From assembly GCA_020249435.1 (NCBI GenBank), contig JADCFQ010000007.1, positions 124,001 to 188,000 of the forward strand: a stretch of 64,000 bases of DNA. The letters run 5' to 3'. This document shows, in pieces, positions 15,909 to 24,542 of this stretch (its first letter is position 1; every line of letters starts with the position of its first letter). Origin of the DNA: Roseomonas sp. Lineage in GTDB: Bacteria > Pseudomonadota > Alphaproteobacteria > Acetobacterales > Acetobacteraceae. The position numbers and the translations under genes are program-made. Under the pieces are notes generated by a model that made no database searches, was not told the DNA's origin, and saw only the letters and a list, made by a program, of their open reading frames with translations.

Positions 15909-17774
15909 TCAGGCTTCCGACAATTCCTCAGGCTTCACCTGGCGCTCGGCCACCTTGGCCAATTCCAGGATGAAATCCACGACCTTTTCCTCAAAAATCG
16001 GGGCGCGGAGGTTTTCCATCGCTTCCGGATTCTTGCGGAAGAATTCGATCACCTGCTGTTCCTGGCCACGGTAGCGCGCGGCTTCCTGGCGAAGCGCGCG
16101 GCTCAGCTCATCCGGTGTCACCTGGATGTTGTTGCTGCGGCCAATTTCGGACAGCAGCAGGCCAAGCCGGATACGCCGCTGGGCGATACCGCGATATTCA
16201 TCGCGCAGCGTCGCCTCATCCTTGCCCGCATCATCCGAATCGAGGCGCCCTGCCTTCAAATCGGCTTCCACGCGCTGCCAGATTTGGCTGAACTCACCCT
16301 CCACCATGCCTTCCGGCACGGGGAAGCTCGCCTGATCGGCAAGCTTGTCCAAAAGGGCGCGCTTCAGGCGCATGCGCGCCATGCCATCATATTCGCGCTG
16401 CAAGCCTTCCTTCACCTGGGCTTGCAGGCCAGCCAGATCATTCTGCCCGACCGTCTTCGCCAATTCATCATCAATGGCGCGCGGCACGCGCTGCTGCAGC
16501 TTCTTCGCCGTAATGGAGAAGACCGCGCGCTTGCCCGCCAATTCGGCCGAGCCGTAATCCAGCGGAAACACCACCTGGATATCGCGGCTGTCGCCCACGG
16601 AAAGCCCTTCCATCTGCTCGGTAAAGCCTGGAATGAAGCCGGGGCCGCCGACTTCAATCGGCATATCGGTGGCAGAGCCACCCGCGAAGGGGGCAAGGGC
16701 GGGTTCTTCAGTACCAGCAATCAACCGCGCCGGGCCGATCCGCAGCGTGAATTCCACAGCCGCACCCGCTGCCATTCCATGCAAATAGATGAACGGCCGG
16801 CAAGCGCCGATTTCCGCCTGATTGGGGAAGGTGAAAGCAAGCGTGCTGCGCCCGGCCGTCACATCAAAGCCTTCGCGCTGCAAATCCAGGAAATCAACGC
16901 TGTCCTGGCCGAGGCTATAAAGGTTGAAGCCAAGCTTGCCCTGCGTGCCTTCCGGCAGGCTGCCGCCAGCCAGCTTGGTGCTGACCATCAGGCTTTGCGT
17001 GGCACCCGGTGCCGCGGCGATACCCTTCGGGCCTTCCAGGAACACCTGCACCCAGCCGGCTTCGCTCGCCGTGCCGCTGACGCGCAAATCGAAATAGGGC
17101 AGCGCCTCTTCCGTGCCGATGGCAGCGATTTCGGACTTCAGGCCACCCGAAAGCCCAATCTCCCACCCGCGCGGCGCCTGGCCGGGGATGCCGGGCACGG
17201 CGCCAAGCGCCGGGCCATTGGTCAGCAGGTCAGGCACTACGGAGCCAGCGAAATCGCAGACCATCACCTCGCCCTTGGTGGCGGGGCGGGCTTCGGCCAC
17301 ATCCGTCAATTCGCCATTGCGGGTCGCGAGCGTTTCCAGGATTTTCTGCACTTCCTCATCGGAAGGCTCGGCGCGTAGGCGTTCCAACTCGATGCCGGAA
17401 AATTCGGGCATCGGGACATCCGGCAGCACTTCCAATTCCATGCGGAATTCAAGATCAGCGCCTTCGGCGAAATTCGTCACTTCGATCTTGGGCTGCAAGG
17501 CGGGCTTCAGGCCGCGATCCGCGACCAGCCTGCGCTGCGCGTCATTCACGGATTCTTCGAGCACTTCGCCCATCACTGCGGTGCCATAGCGCTGCCGCAC
17601 AATGGAAAGCGGCACCTTGCCCGGGCGGAAGCCCGGCAGCGAAACCGTCTTCGCGATTTCGGCAAGCCGCTTTTCGCGGCTGGTGGCGATATCGCCGGCC
17701 GGAAGCGTCACGGAATAGGCGCGCTTCAAACCTTCATGCGCGAGCTCATTAACCTGCATCGGAGGATCGTCCAT
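15909..17774 (-). CDS. tig: Trigger factor with an extra ~180-residue domain inside the FKBP domain
   Basis: A ribosome-bound chaperone and prolyl isomerase. The frame is 621 residues against about 430-450 for the family. The ribosome-binding domain holds the GFRPGKVP signature at residues 48-55. The FKBP-type domain starts near 166 (TKGEVMVCDFAGSV), is interrupted from about 181 to 361, and resumes with PFAGGSATDMPIEVGG and GFIPGFTEQMEGL. The C-terminal chaperone domain runs from about 432 (RAIDDELAKTVG) to the end. Removing the insert leaves a normal ~440-residue protein. Numbering is from the ATG at 17774. The ATG at 17759 (MQVNELAHEG) better matches the family start. An intrinsic terminator follows and tRNA-Leu lies upstream. 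Confidence 0.9.
   Translation of the reverse strand: MDDPPMQVNELAHEGLKRAYSVTLPAGDIATSREKRLAEIAKTVSLPGFRPGKVPLSIVRQRYGTAVMGEVLEESVNDAQRRLVADRGLKPALQPKIEVTNFAEGADLEFRMELEVLPDVPMPEFSGIELERLRAEPSDEEVQKILETLATRNGELTDVAEARPATKGEVMVCDFAGSVVPDLLTNGPALGAVPGIPGQAPRGWEIGLSGGLKSEIAAIGTEEALPYFDLRVSGTASEAGWVQVFLEGPKGIAAAPGATQSLMVSTKLAGGSLPEGTQGKLGFNLYSLGQDSVDFLDLQREGFDVTAGRSTLAFTFPNQAEIGACRPFIYLHGMAAGAAVEFTLRIGPARLIAGTEEPALAPFAGGSATDMPIEVGGPGFIPGFTEQMEGLSVGDSRDIQVVFPLDYGSAELAGKRAVFSITAKKLQQRVPRAIDDELAKTVGQNDLAGLQAQVKEGLQREYDGMARMRLKRALLDKLADQASFPVPEGMVEGEFSQIWQRVEADLKAGRLDSDDAGKDEATLRDEYRGIAQRRIRLGLLLSEIGRSNNIQVTPDELSRALRQEAARYRGQEQQVIEFFRKNPEAMENLRAPIFEEKVVDFILELAKVAERQVKPEELSEA
16692..17234 (-). other. 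Inserted domain within trigger factor, phage-tail-like beta-sandwich candidate
   Basis: This segment codes for residues ~181-361 of the trigger factor. It opens with PDLLTNGPALGAVPGIPGQ then PRGW. It has alternating hydrophobic strands (YFDLRVSGTASEAGWVQVF), and closes with RPFIYLHGMAAGAAVEFTLR followed by IGPARL. The opening (L-TNG---GAVPG-PG--P-GW) and the closing FTLRIG pattern resemble domains I know from phage tail fibre or spike proteins of alphaproteobacteria. That resemblance is from memory, not a search. The frame is open throughout and base composition matches its neighbours, so it looks like a settled domain rather than a recent disruption. No repeats were seen at its borders. Confidence 0.6.
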
Positions 17775-17810
17775 CCCAAGTTAGAGAAACAAAAGGTACC
17801 GGCGGCGCTT

Positions 17811-17895
17811 TGGTGCGGGCGAAGGGACTCGAACCCCCAAGGCTTGCGCCACCGGAACCTAAATCCGGCGTGTCTACCAATTCCACCACGCCCGC
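17811..17895 (-). tRNA. tRNA-Leu (anticodon TAG)
   Basis: The minus strand folds as a class II tRNA. The acceptor arms GCGGGCG/CGCCCGC, an anticodon stem CCGGA/TCCGG around the loop TTTAGGT (anticodon TAG), a long variable arm with TGGCGCAAGCC, the T loop GTTCGAGTC and an encoded CCA end (17811-17813) are all present. It lies between the trigger factor and the dehydrogenase E1 gene on the same strand. Confidence 0.95.
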
Positions 17896-17979
17896 GCCCA
17901 ACGGCGCCGCGCCGCGGTCGGCGGCTGGGCTTTAGCCTATGCCTCGGCGCTTTCCAAGGGCGCTTCGGTCAAAACAATT

Positions 17980-20364
17980 TCAAGAAACCAAAGCCTGGGC
18001 CGAGGCATCCAGAATGGCGGCCTCATCCAGCCCATATTCGCGGTAGAGGTCGGGGATATCGCCCGCCTGGCCGAAGCGGTCCACGCCGAGCGGCACCACC
18101 TTTTGCCCGCGCACGGACCCAAGCCAGGCATGGGCGGCGGGGTGGCCGTCCAGGACCGTGACTAGGGCCGCATTGGCGGCGAGCGGTTCCAGCAGGGTTT
18201 CAATCCAGCTTGGCGCGCCAAAGCCAGCCCGCGCCTTCCGCCGTGCCGCCAGCCAATCCGTATGCAGCTTGTCCGGGCTGGTAATGGCGAGCAGCCCGGC
18301 TTCAGGGATATCCTCGCGGATGGTGTTGAAGGCGGCCATGGCCTCGGGCGCCAGGGCGCCCTGATAGGCCAGCGCAAAACTTGCCCCCGGTGCGGGCGGC
18401 ACTACCCAATAGGCGCCGGCAATCACCGCCGCAGGGTCAAGGGTGCGTTCGGGCTGTTCCAGCCCGCGCGTCGAAAGCCGGAGCCATACCGCCGAACCAT
18501 CGGGCTGCTGCATGTGGTGGAAGGCATGGCGCAACAGGATGGCCAATTCATCGGCATGGGCGGGTTCGTAGGACACAAGCCTATCCTGCGCCATGCCGAT
18601 CAGCGGCGTATTGACGCTTTGATGCTGGCCGCCTTCCGGTGCCAAGGTCAGGCCGGAAGGCGTTGAAACCAAAAGAAACCGCGCATCCTGATAGCAGGCG
18701 TAAATCAGCGCATCCAAGCCGCGATTGACGAAGGGATCATAGACCGTCCCCACCGGCAAAAGCCTGGCACCATACAGCCGGTCCGCAAGCCCCAACCCCG
18801 CCAGCAGCAGGAACAGGTTCTGCTCCGCAATGCCCAATTCCACATGCTGGCCTTCGGGCGACATGCCCCAGCGCTGCGCCGAAGCCAGCTTGGCATCGCG
18901 GAACACGTCATTCTTCTTATGACGATCAAATATGCCGCGCCTATTCACCCAGGGGCCGAGATTGGTGGAAACCGTCACATCCGGGCTGGTGGTGACAATG
19001 CGCTTGGTGAGGTCGGCATTCTCCCCCTGCCCGCGCCCGATCTCGGCCAGGATTTCGCCAAAGGCGGCCTGGGTGGAGTGCTTGCGCCCCGCCGGCACGC
19101 GCGGCGCGGCGAAGCGTTCCGGCACATGGATCGTGGGGGATTGCAGGGAACGGCCCTGGGGCGACAGGGGCCTCGCGAAATCAATGCTGGCCAGGAAGTC
19201 GCGCAATTCTTCCTCGGGCACATCAAGCCCTTCAAATTCACCCCATTCCTGACCGGGGCGGATTTTCATGGCGGCGCGGAAGCCTTCCATCTGCTCCTTC
19301 GTCATCAGCCCGGCATGGTTGTCCTTATGCCCGGCAAAGGGCAGGCCGATGCCCTTGATGGTATAGGCAATGAAGCAGGTCGGCTGATCGCCCGCCGCAT
19401 CCTGGGCACGGAAGGCCTCGGTCAGGGTTTCAATGTCATGCCCGCCGAGGTTGTTCATCAGCGCGGAAAGCTCATCATCCGAAAGCGGGTCAATAATGGC
19501 GCGAATGCCGGCGACGCGGCCAAGCTCGGCAAGGATGGCGGCACGCCAGGCGGCACCGCCCTGGAAGGTCAGCGCGGCGTAGAGGCTATTCGGGCAATCA
19601 TCAATCCAGCGGCGTAATTGATCGCCATCGGGGCGCGCAAAGGCGGCTTCCAGCTTGCGGCCGTATTTGAGCGTGACAACATTCCAGCCCATGTCGCGAA
19701 ACAGGCCCTCGATCCGGCCAAAAAGCCTGTCTGGAACTACGGAATCGAGGGATTGGCGGTTGTAATCCACCACCCACCAGACATTCCGGATATCGTGCTT
19801 CCATCCTTCCAAAAGGGCTTCGTATATATTGCCTTCATCCAATTCGGCATCGCCCACCACGGCGACATGCCGGCCAGGCGGAATGCCCTCGGGCGCCATG
19901 CGATGCAGATGGACATAATCCTGCACGAGCGAGCCGAAGGACGCGAGCGCCACACCAAGCCCGACAGAGCCGGTGGAGAAATCCACCTCTGACCCGTCCT
20001 TGACGCGGGAAGGATAGGGCTGAATGCCGCCAAATTGGCGGAGCGTTTCCAGCTTGGCGCGGTCTTGCCGGCCCAGCAGGTAATTGATGGCGTGAAAGAC
20101 CGGGCCGGCATGGGGCTTCACCGCCACGCGATCGGCAGGCTTCAGGATATCGAAGTAAAGCGCGGTCAGGATGGAAATGCAGGAAGCGCAAGACGCCTGA
20201 TGCCCGCCCACCTTCAGCCCATCCCGATTGGGGCGGATGTGATTGGCGTGATGGATCATCCAGGAGGATAGCCAAAGCAGCTTCCTCTCCAGCGCATGGA
20301 GGATTTCAATCCGCCGCGCGCTGCCCGGCAGATGGCGCGCCTTGCCCTTGCCTTGCACTGTCAT
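17980..20364 (-). CDS. Thiamine-diphosphate-dependent 2-oxoacid dehydrogenase E1 (AceE/transketolase-like)
   Basis: A 794-residue cytoplasmic enzyme of the homodimeric pyruvate dehydrogenase E1 type. The thiamine diphosphate motif is GDAELDEG followed by VDYNRQSLD. Upstream GGHQASCASCISILTALYFD and the DFSTGSVGLGVALASFGSL segment, and downstream HVELGIAEQNLFLLLAGLGL, follow the AceE layout. The protein is shorter than E. coli AceE (~887). Related proteins include 2-oxobutyrate dehydrogenase E1 (MdeB) and uncharacterised transketolase-like proteins. The ATG at 20364 has GGGAG six bases upstream. No E2 or E3 gene is nearby, so its complex and substrate are open. It follows malonyl-CoA decarboxylase by 64 bases. 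Confidence 0.85.
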   Translation of the reverse strand: MTVQGKGKARHLPGSARRIEILHALERKLLWLSSWMIHHANHIRPNRDGLKVGGHQASCASCISILTALYFDILKPADRVAVKPHAGPVFHAINYLLGRQDRAKLETLRQFGGIQPYPSRVKDGSEVDFSTGSVGLGVALASFGSLVQDYVHLHRMAPEGIPPGRHVAVVGDAELDEGNIYEALLEGWKHDIRNVWWVVDYNRQSLDSVVPDRLFGRIEGLFRDMGWNVVTLKYGRKLEAAFARPDGDQLRRWIDDCPNSLYAALTFQGGAAWRAAILAELGRVAGIRAIIDPLSDDELSALMNNLGGHDIETLTEAFRAQDAAGDQPTCFIAYTIKGIGLPFAGHKDNHAGLMTKEQMEGFRAAMKIRPGQEWGEFEGLDVPEEELRDFLASIDFARPLSPQGRSLQSPTIHVPERFAAPRVPAGRKHSTQAAFGEILAEIGRGQGENADLTKRIVTTSPDVTVSTNLGPWVNRRGIFDRHKKNDVFRDAKLASAQRWGMSPEGQHVELGIAEQNLFLLLAGLGLADRLYGARLLPVGTVYDPFVNRGLDALIYACYQDARFLLVSTPSGLTLAPEGGQHQSVNTPLIGMAQDRLVSYEPAHADELAILLRHAFHHMQQPDGSAVWLRLSTRGLEQPERTLDPAAVIAGAYWVVPPAPGASFALAYQGALAPEAMAAFNTIREDIPEAGLLAITSPDKLHTDWLAARRKARAGFGAPSWIETLLEPLAANAALVTVLDGHPAAHAWLGSVRGQKVVPLGVDRFGQAGDIPDLYREYGLDEAAILDASAQALVS

Positions 20365-20428
20365 GATCCGCTCCCCCGACAAGCTGCCTGGAATATGGCG
20401 CTTTGGATGCGGCTAAGGAAGGGGCCAA

Positions 20429-21820
20429 TCAGGCGCGGATCAGCCGCTTCAGCCCGCCCGAGGCCGCGCGCTGGCCATCCCCCACATAGGCTTCGTGATT
20501 ATTTTCGATGCTCGCCGGGTCATAAAGATAATTCACCATCAGCCCGCAGGATTGCCGCAGACCATTTTCCGAGACATCGGCGCGCCAATTCAGCCTTTCG
20601 ACGCGCGCCCCGTTGGAGAGGTGAAAATGCGCGACGGGATCAAGCGCGCGCCCTGCCCTGCCCGATGGCGCTTCCTTGATCAGATACCGCGCGCCAAGCC
20701 GGATCAGGATGGGCGCCATGGCGCGGGCGAGCGCTTCCTGCTTCAGACAAGCGCGGTCCGTGATGAGGTTGGCGAAATCCAGCACGGCGCCATCGCCGAG
20801 CGCTGTGGTGAGGGCCGCTTCTTCTTCGCTGGTCAGCAGCGCCTCGCCAGCCCGCGCGCTTTTCTCCAGCCAGGCGCGGAAGCCCGGCATGGGGGAGAGC
20901 GTGCAAAAGGTCTTGAGCTTCGGGAATTCGGCAGCGAGCAATTCCACCACGCGCTTGATCAGGAAATTGCCGAAGGAAATGCCATCCAAGCCGCGCTGGC
21001 AATTGTTGATGGAATAAAACACGGCGGTATCCGCCTGCCCGGCATCCTGCAACGGCGCCTTTTCATCAAGGAGCTTTTGCACACTGGCCGCCATGCCGCG
21101 TTCCAGTGCGACTTCCACGAAAATCAGCGGCTCATCGGGCATGCGCGGATGGAAAAACGCGTAGCAGCGGCGGTCCGAATCAAGCCGGTTGCGCAAATCC
21201 CGCCAGGTGCGGATGCGATGCACCGCTTCATATTGCACCAGTTTTTCGAGCAAGGCGGCGGGCGATTTCCAGTCAATCGCGCGCAATTCCAGAAAGCCGA
21301 CATCGAACCAGGAAGCAAGCAGGCCCTTGAGGTCAGTCTCAAGCGCCTGCAAGGGTGCTTCGTGATCCTTGAGGCGGAGCAATTCCGCACGCATTTCGAC
21401 AAGGAACTTCACGCCATCCGGAATGGCGGCAAAGGCGGTGAGCAGCTTAAGGCGCGGCGGTTCCAAGGCGCGGCGCAACCCGGCAAGGGCAATGGCGCGC
21501 AGCGCGGCATCCGGCGCGGCGCTCAGCTTTTCAATGGCGCGCGTGACAGCCATGCCATCGGAATCAAAGGCTGCAAGGGCACGGAGGAAGCCAAGCCGCC
21601 CCGCCTCATCCAGGCTGCGATAACGCTCCGCCAGGGCGGCAGCACGGTTGCGCGCCGAGACCTCACCACCACGGGCTTCAAGGCAGGCGCGAAATTCCTC
21701 GGCGAAATCACTGGCGGGTTGCGGGCTGCGCTGCACGACCCAGGCGAGATCACGCCAGAGTGAGGCCACACGCTGCATGGCGCGATTCATGAGGCCGGCT
21801 TCAATGGTGATGTCGGACAT
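20429..21820 (-). CDS. Malonyl-CoA decarboxylase
   Basis: A 463-residue enzyme converting malonyl-CoA to acetyl-CoA and CO2. The N-terminal helical domain spans roughly residues 1-170. The catalytic GNAT-like domain includes FVEVALERGMAASVQKLL, NNCQRGLDGISFGNFLIKRV and TFCTLSPMPGFRAWL, diagnostic of the family. Near the C-terminus HFHLSNGARVERLNWRAD and GLMVNYLYD match the conserved end. No malonyl-CoA synthetase (matB) is visible next to it. It precedes the E1-like dehydrogenase on the same strand. Confidence 0.92.
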   Translation of the reverse strand: MSDITIEAGLMNRAMQRVASLWRDLAWVVQRSPQPASDFAEEFRACLEARGGEVSARNRAAALAERYRSLDEAGRLGFLRALAAFDSDGMAVTRAIEKLSAAPDAALRAIALAGLRRALEPPRLKLLTAFAAIPDGVKFLVEMRAELLRLKDHEAPLQALETDLKGLLASWFDVGFLELRAIDWKSPAALLEKLVQYEAVHRIRTWRDLRNRLDSDRRCYAFFHPRMPDEPLIFVEVALERGMAASVQKLLDEKAPLQDAGQADTAVFYSINNCQRGLDGISFGNFLIKRVVELLAAEFPKLKTFCTLSPMPGFRAWLEKSARAGEALLTSEEEAALTTALGDGAVLDFANLITDRACLKQEALARAMAPILIRLGARYLIKEAPSGRAGRALDPVAHFHLSNGARVERLNWRADVSENGLRQSCGLMVNYLYDPASIENNHEAYVGDGQRAASGGLKRLIRA

Positions 21821-21855
21821 GCGTGTCCCGATCCCCTTCGCCGCAAAGCCTATCG

Positions 21856-21886
21856 AAAAAATGGTTAAAAAATCAAAGCATTTTTT
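21856..21886. other. AT-rich inverted repeat upstream of malonyl-CoA decarboxylase
   Basis: AAAAAATG (21856-21863) and CATTTTTT (21879-21886) form perfect eight-base arms around a 15-base A-rich loop. This lies in the 93-base gap between the stop of the NAD(P)HX repair gene and the start of the decarboxylase, both on the minus strand. It could end the first transcript (T-rich arms on either strand) or be an AT-rich promoter element for the second. The sequence does not decide. Confidence 0.35.
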
Positions 21887-21913
21887 GTGGCAATTGTGCG
21901 GGCTTGTGCGATT

Positions 21914-23344
21914 TCAGGCCGACAGCGCCTGATGCGCCGCGGCCATGAGGGCGGGCAAATCTTCGGCGATCAAACCGGGCGGGCCAGCGGCAGCACCCGC
22001 ACCATGCAGCCAAACGCCGGCGGCCGCTGCTTCAAACGGCGCCATGCCTTGGGCAAGCAAGGCCGCGATGGCGCCGGCCAGAATATCCCCCGTGCCAGCG
22101 GTGGCGAGGCTGGGCGGCGCATTGTCATTGATAATCACGCGCCCATCCGGGCCAGCGATGATGCTATCCGGGCCTTTCAGCACCATCACCGCGCCAAGCC
22201 GCGCCGCCGCAGCGCGTGTGGCCGGCAGCCGATCCGCGCCCGGCGCGCCGAAAAGCCGCGCGAACTCGCCTTCATGCGGCGTGATCACCGCCGCGCCGCG
22301 CAGGAGTTCGGGCGCGTCAGACGCGGCCATCAGTGCGCCGGCATCAGCCACCAGAATTTTGCCCGCTTCGATCAATGTGCGGATGGCAGCGCGGGTTGCC
22401 TCATGCGGCAAAAGCCCGGGGCCCGCGAGCCAGACCTTGCGGCGCGCATCGGGCAGCAGCGCCTCCAGCGTTGCATCGCTTACCAATTGGCCGGGCGCAT
22501 CGGCGCGCAGCATGGCGGCCAGTTCCAGGGTTTCGGCATGCAGCGTGACCAGCCCCGCGCCGAGCCGCCGCGCCGCGGATGCCGCAAGCCGCGCGGCACC
22601 GGGCATGGCGGCGCCCGCCAGAATGGTCAGATGGCCACGCGTATATTTATGCGCGCCGATATCAAGCGATGGCAGCGCCCAAAGCGTGGGGTTATTGCGC
22701 CAGCAGCGCGGCGCGATGTCCTGCAAAACCGCCTCGGGCAAACCGATATCAGCCAGCAAGGTCTGACCGCAAAGCGCCCGCCCCGGCAGCAACAGATGCC
22801 CGGGCTTCAAGCGAAAAAAGCTGATCGTGAGTGCGGCTTGCGGGGCGTAACCCAGCACCTGCCCGGTAGAGCCATCCAAGCCGGAAGGCACATCCACCGC
22901 GACCAGGGGCGCCTGGACCGCGCGGAGAATTTCCATGACTTCCGGCGCCAAGGGGCGCGTCAGGCCGGCGCCAAACAGCGCATCCACCACCAACCCGGCG
23001 CGCGCAGCCTCGGCTTCACTGAAAGCCACCATGGGCCCGCGCCAGCGCAGCGCTGCGGCTGCCGCCGCCGTGCCGGGGCTGGGTGATGCCAGGGCCGCCA
23101 CCGCAACGGGCCAACCCGCCTGTTCCAGGTAACGCGCGGCGACATAGCCATCGCCGCCATTATTGCCCGGCCCGGCCAGCACCAGCGTCCGGCAGGGGCG
23201 AAAACGGGCAAGGATGGCCCGCGCCACGGCCCGCCCCGCCGCTTCCATCAGGGTCTCCGTGGCCATACCCGCCGCCAGCGCCGCCGCATCGGCGCGCGCC
23301 ATTTCAGCCGGGGTTAGCAATTCGGTTGGGTAGGGCCGCGCCAT
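21914..23344 (-). CDS. nnr: Bifunctional NAD(P)H-hydrate epimerase / ADP-dependent dehydratase
   Basis: A 476-residue metabolite-repair enzyme acting on hydrated NADH and NADPH. The N-terminal YjeF/NnrE epimerase domain (about residues 1-210) holds GPGNNGGDGYVAARYL and VVDALFGAGL. The C-terminal NnrD kinase-like dehydratase has YTRGHLTILAG, GPGLL and the nucleotide-binding ATAGTGDILAGAIAALLAQG. The ATG at 23344 (MARPYPTEL) was preferred to a start 11 codons earlier with no homology. The gene is divergent from the ParA-like gene across 95 bases. Confidence 0.93.
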   Translation of the reverse strand: MARPYPTELLTPAEMARADAAALAAGMATETLMEAAGRAVARAILARFRPCRTLVLAGPGNNGGDGYVAARYLEQAGWPVAVAALASPSPGTAAAAAALRWRGPMVAFSEAEAARAGLVVDALFGAGLTRPLAPEVMEILRAVQAPLVAVDVPSGLDGSTGQVLGYAPQAALTISFFRLKPGHLLLPGRALCGQTLLADIGLPEAVLQDIAPRCWRNNPTLWALPSLDIGAHKYTRGHLTILAGAAMPGAARLAASAARRLGAGLVTLHAETLELAAMLRADAPGQLVSDATLEALLPDARRKVWLAGPGLLPHEATRAAIRTLIEAGKILVADAGALMAASDAPELLRGAAVITPHEGEFARLFGAPGADRLPATRAAAARLGAVMVLKGPDSIIAGPDGRVIINDNAPPSLATAGTGDILAGAIAALLAQGMAPFEAAAAGVWLHGAGAAAGPPGLIAEDLPALMAAAHQALSA

Positions 23345-23439
23345 GGGCCGTTTATAGCCGATCCGCGCGCCAGCCATATGGGCTGGATCAAGTGGCGCCC
23401 CAAGCTGCTATAGAAGACACCTGAGCTTAGGAGTCGAGC

Positions 23440-24078
23440 ATGGCCTTCGTGATCGCCATCGCCCAGCGCAAGGGCGGCGCCGGCAAATCCACCGTGGCGG
23501 CCAATCTGGCCACCGCGCTGGCGGAATCAGGCCATCGTGTCGGGCTTTTGGACATAGACCCGCAGCGCAGCCTGGCGCGTTGGGACCAGCAGCGCGGCGT
23601 CAGCAAAAAGGCCCATACGCTGCATTTTGAGGCCCCGACCGGCTGGCGCCTGCCCGCCACCCTGGAAAGGCTGCGGCGCGATCAGGATTTCGTGCTGCTC
23701 GATACGGCCCCGCATGATGACACGGATGCCAAGCTTGCCATTCGCGGTGCGGATTTGGTGCTGGTGCCCTTGCAGCCCTCGGCGGCTGATCTTTGGTCCA
23801 TGGATGCGACGCTTGATCTGGCGAAGCAGGAACGGCGCCCCTTCCGCCTGCTGCTGAACCGCACACCGGCATCTGGCAAGCTGCGCGAGGATATTGAAGG
23901 CCAAATCCGCGACCGCAAGCTGCCGCTGCTGGAAACCACGCTTGGCAATCGCACCGCCTATGCCCAGGCCTTCATGTCCGGGCTTGGCGTGGTGGAAGCT
24001 TCACCGCGCGGGCCGGCGGCGGCGGAAGCGCGCGCGCTTGCGGCGGCCTTGGAAGCCATCCGCAAGAAAGGTGTTTGA
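23440..24078 (+). CDS. ParA/MinD-family ATPase, orphan
   Basis: A 212-residue cytoplasmic ATPase. The deviant Walker A KGGAGKST is at residues 11-18 (preceded by FVIAIAQR), the DIDPQRSLARW segment follows, and switch II is LLDTAPHDDTDAKLA. Length and the ALAESGHRVGLLDID region match small ParA-like proteins. No ParB gene or parS-like repeat is next to it, and the main chromosomal parAB is not here. It is therefore an orphan that may position another cargo. TAGGAG lies six bases before the ATG. It overlaps or abuts the CopD-like gene, suggesting cotranscription. Confidence 0.88.
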   Translation: MAFVIAIAQRKGGAGKSTVAANLATALAESGHRVGLLDIDPQRSLARWDQQRGVSKKAHTLHFEAPTGWRLPATLERLRRDQDFVLLDTAPHDDTDAKLAIRGADLVLVPLQPSAADLWSMDATLDLAKQERRPFRLLLNRTPASGKLREDIEGQIRDRKLPLLETTLGNRTAYAQAFMSGLGVVEASPRGPAAAEARALAAALEAIRKKGV

Positions 24079-24080
24079 TC

Positions 24081-24542
24081 ATGGGTGATATCCTGCTCGC
24101 GCTCCATTTGCTCGGCGCCGTGCTTTGGGTGGGCGGCATGGCCTTCGCGCTTTTGGTGCTGCGCCCCGCCGCGCATGAGGTGCTGCAAGCGCCGGAGCGG
24201 CTCGCACTCGCGCAAGCCGCCTTTAGGCGTTTCTTTTTGATTGTGTGGCATGCCATGCCCATCGTGCTGCTGACCGGCTGGGCCTTGTTCTTCCTGTGGC
24301 ATGGCGGCTTCGCGGGCGCGCGATGGAGTCTGCACCTGATGCATTTGCTGGGGCTGATTATGGGATTGGTCTTTCTGGCGCTATTCTTCGGCCCCTGGGG
24401 TGCGATGCGCCGCGCCATGGCAGCGGGCGACAAGCCAGGTGCCGCGCGTGCCTTGGAAAGCATCAGAAAGTTGGTCTTGATGAATTTGGTCATGGGTTTG
24501 GTCGTGGTGGCATTCTCCGGCGTGGGGCGCATCGCGGGATGA
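24081..24542 (+). CDS. CopD-like four-helix membrane protein
   Basis: A 153-residue inner-membrane protein with four hydrophobic segments (ILLALHLLGAVLWVGGMAFA, MPIVLLTGWALFFLW, MHLLGLIMGLVFLALFF and LVLMNLVMGLVVVAFSGVG). The first helix pattern HLLGAVLWVGGM is typical of the CopD/DUF2269-type superfamily, in which histidines may bind haem or metal. Start ATG at 24081 lies two bases after the ParA stop. A TTG at 24075 overlapping that stop is possible. Its stop overlaps the ATG of the acetyltransferase gene. Function is not established. Confidence 0.75.
   Translation: MGDILLALHLLGAVLWVGGMAFALLVLRPAAHEVLQAPERLALAQAAFRRFFLIVWHAMPIVLLTGWALFFLWHGGFAGARWSLHLMHLLGLIMGLVFLALFFGPWGAMRRAMAAGDKPGAARALESIRKLVLMNLVMGLVVVAFSGVGRIAG

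Noticed and set aside
16692-17234. Prophage or mobile element inside the trigger factor gene
   Set aside because: No integrase, transposase, terminal repeats or stop codons; the reading frame is intact and composition is native, so it is treated as a domain.
15771-17378. Long plus-strand frame of 535 residues across the trigger factor
   Set aside because: It is His/Arg/Gln-rich antisense translation of a recognisable trigger factor; no motif and no start context.
23370-23386. CCAGCC/GGCTGG inverted repeat between nnr and the ParA-like gene as an operator or parS site
   Set aside because: Only six-base arms in G+C-rich DNA; too weak to support, and no ParB partner.
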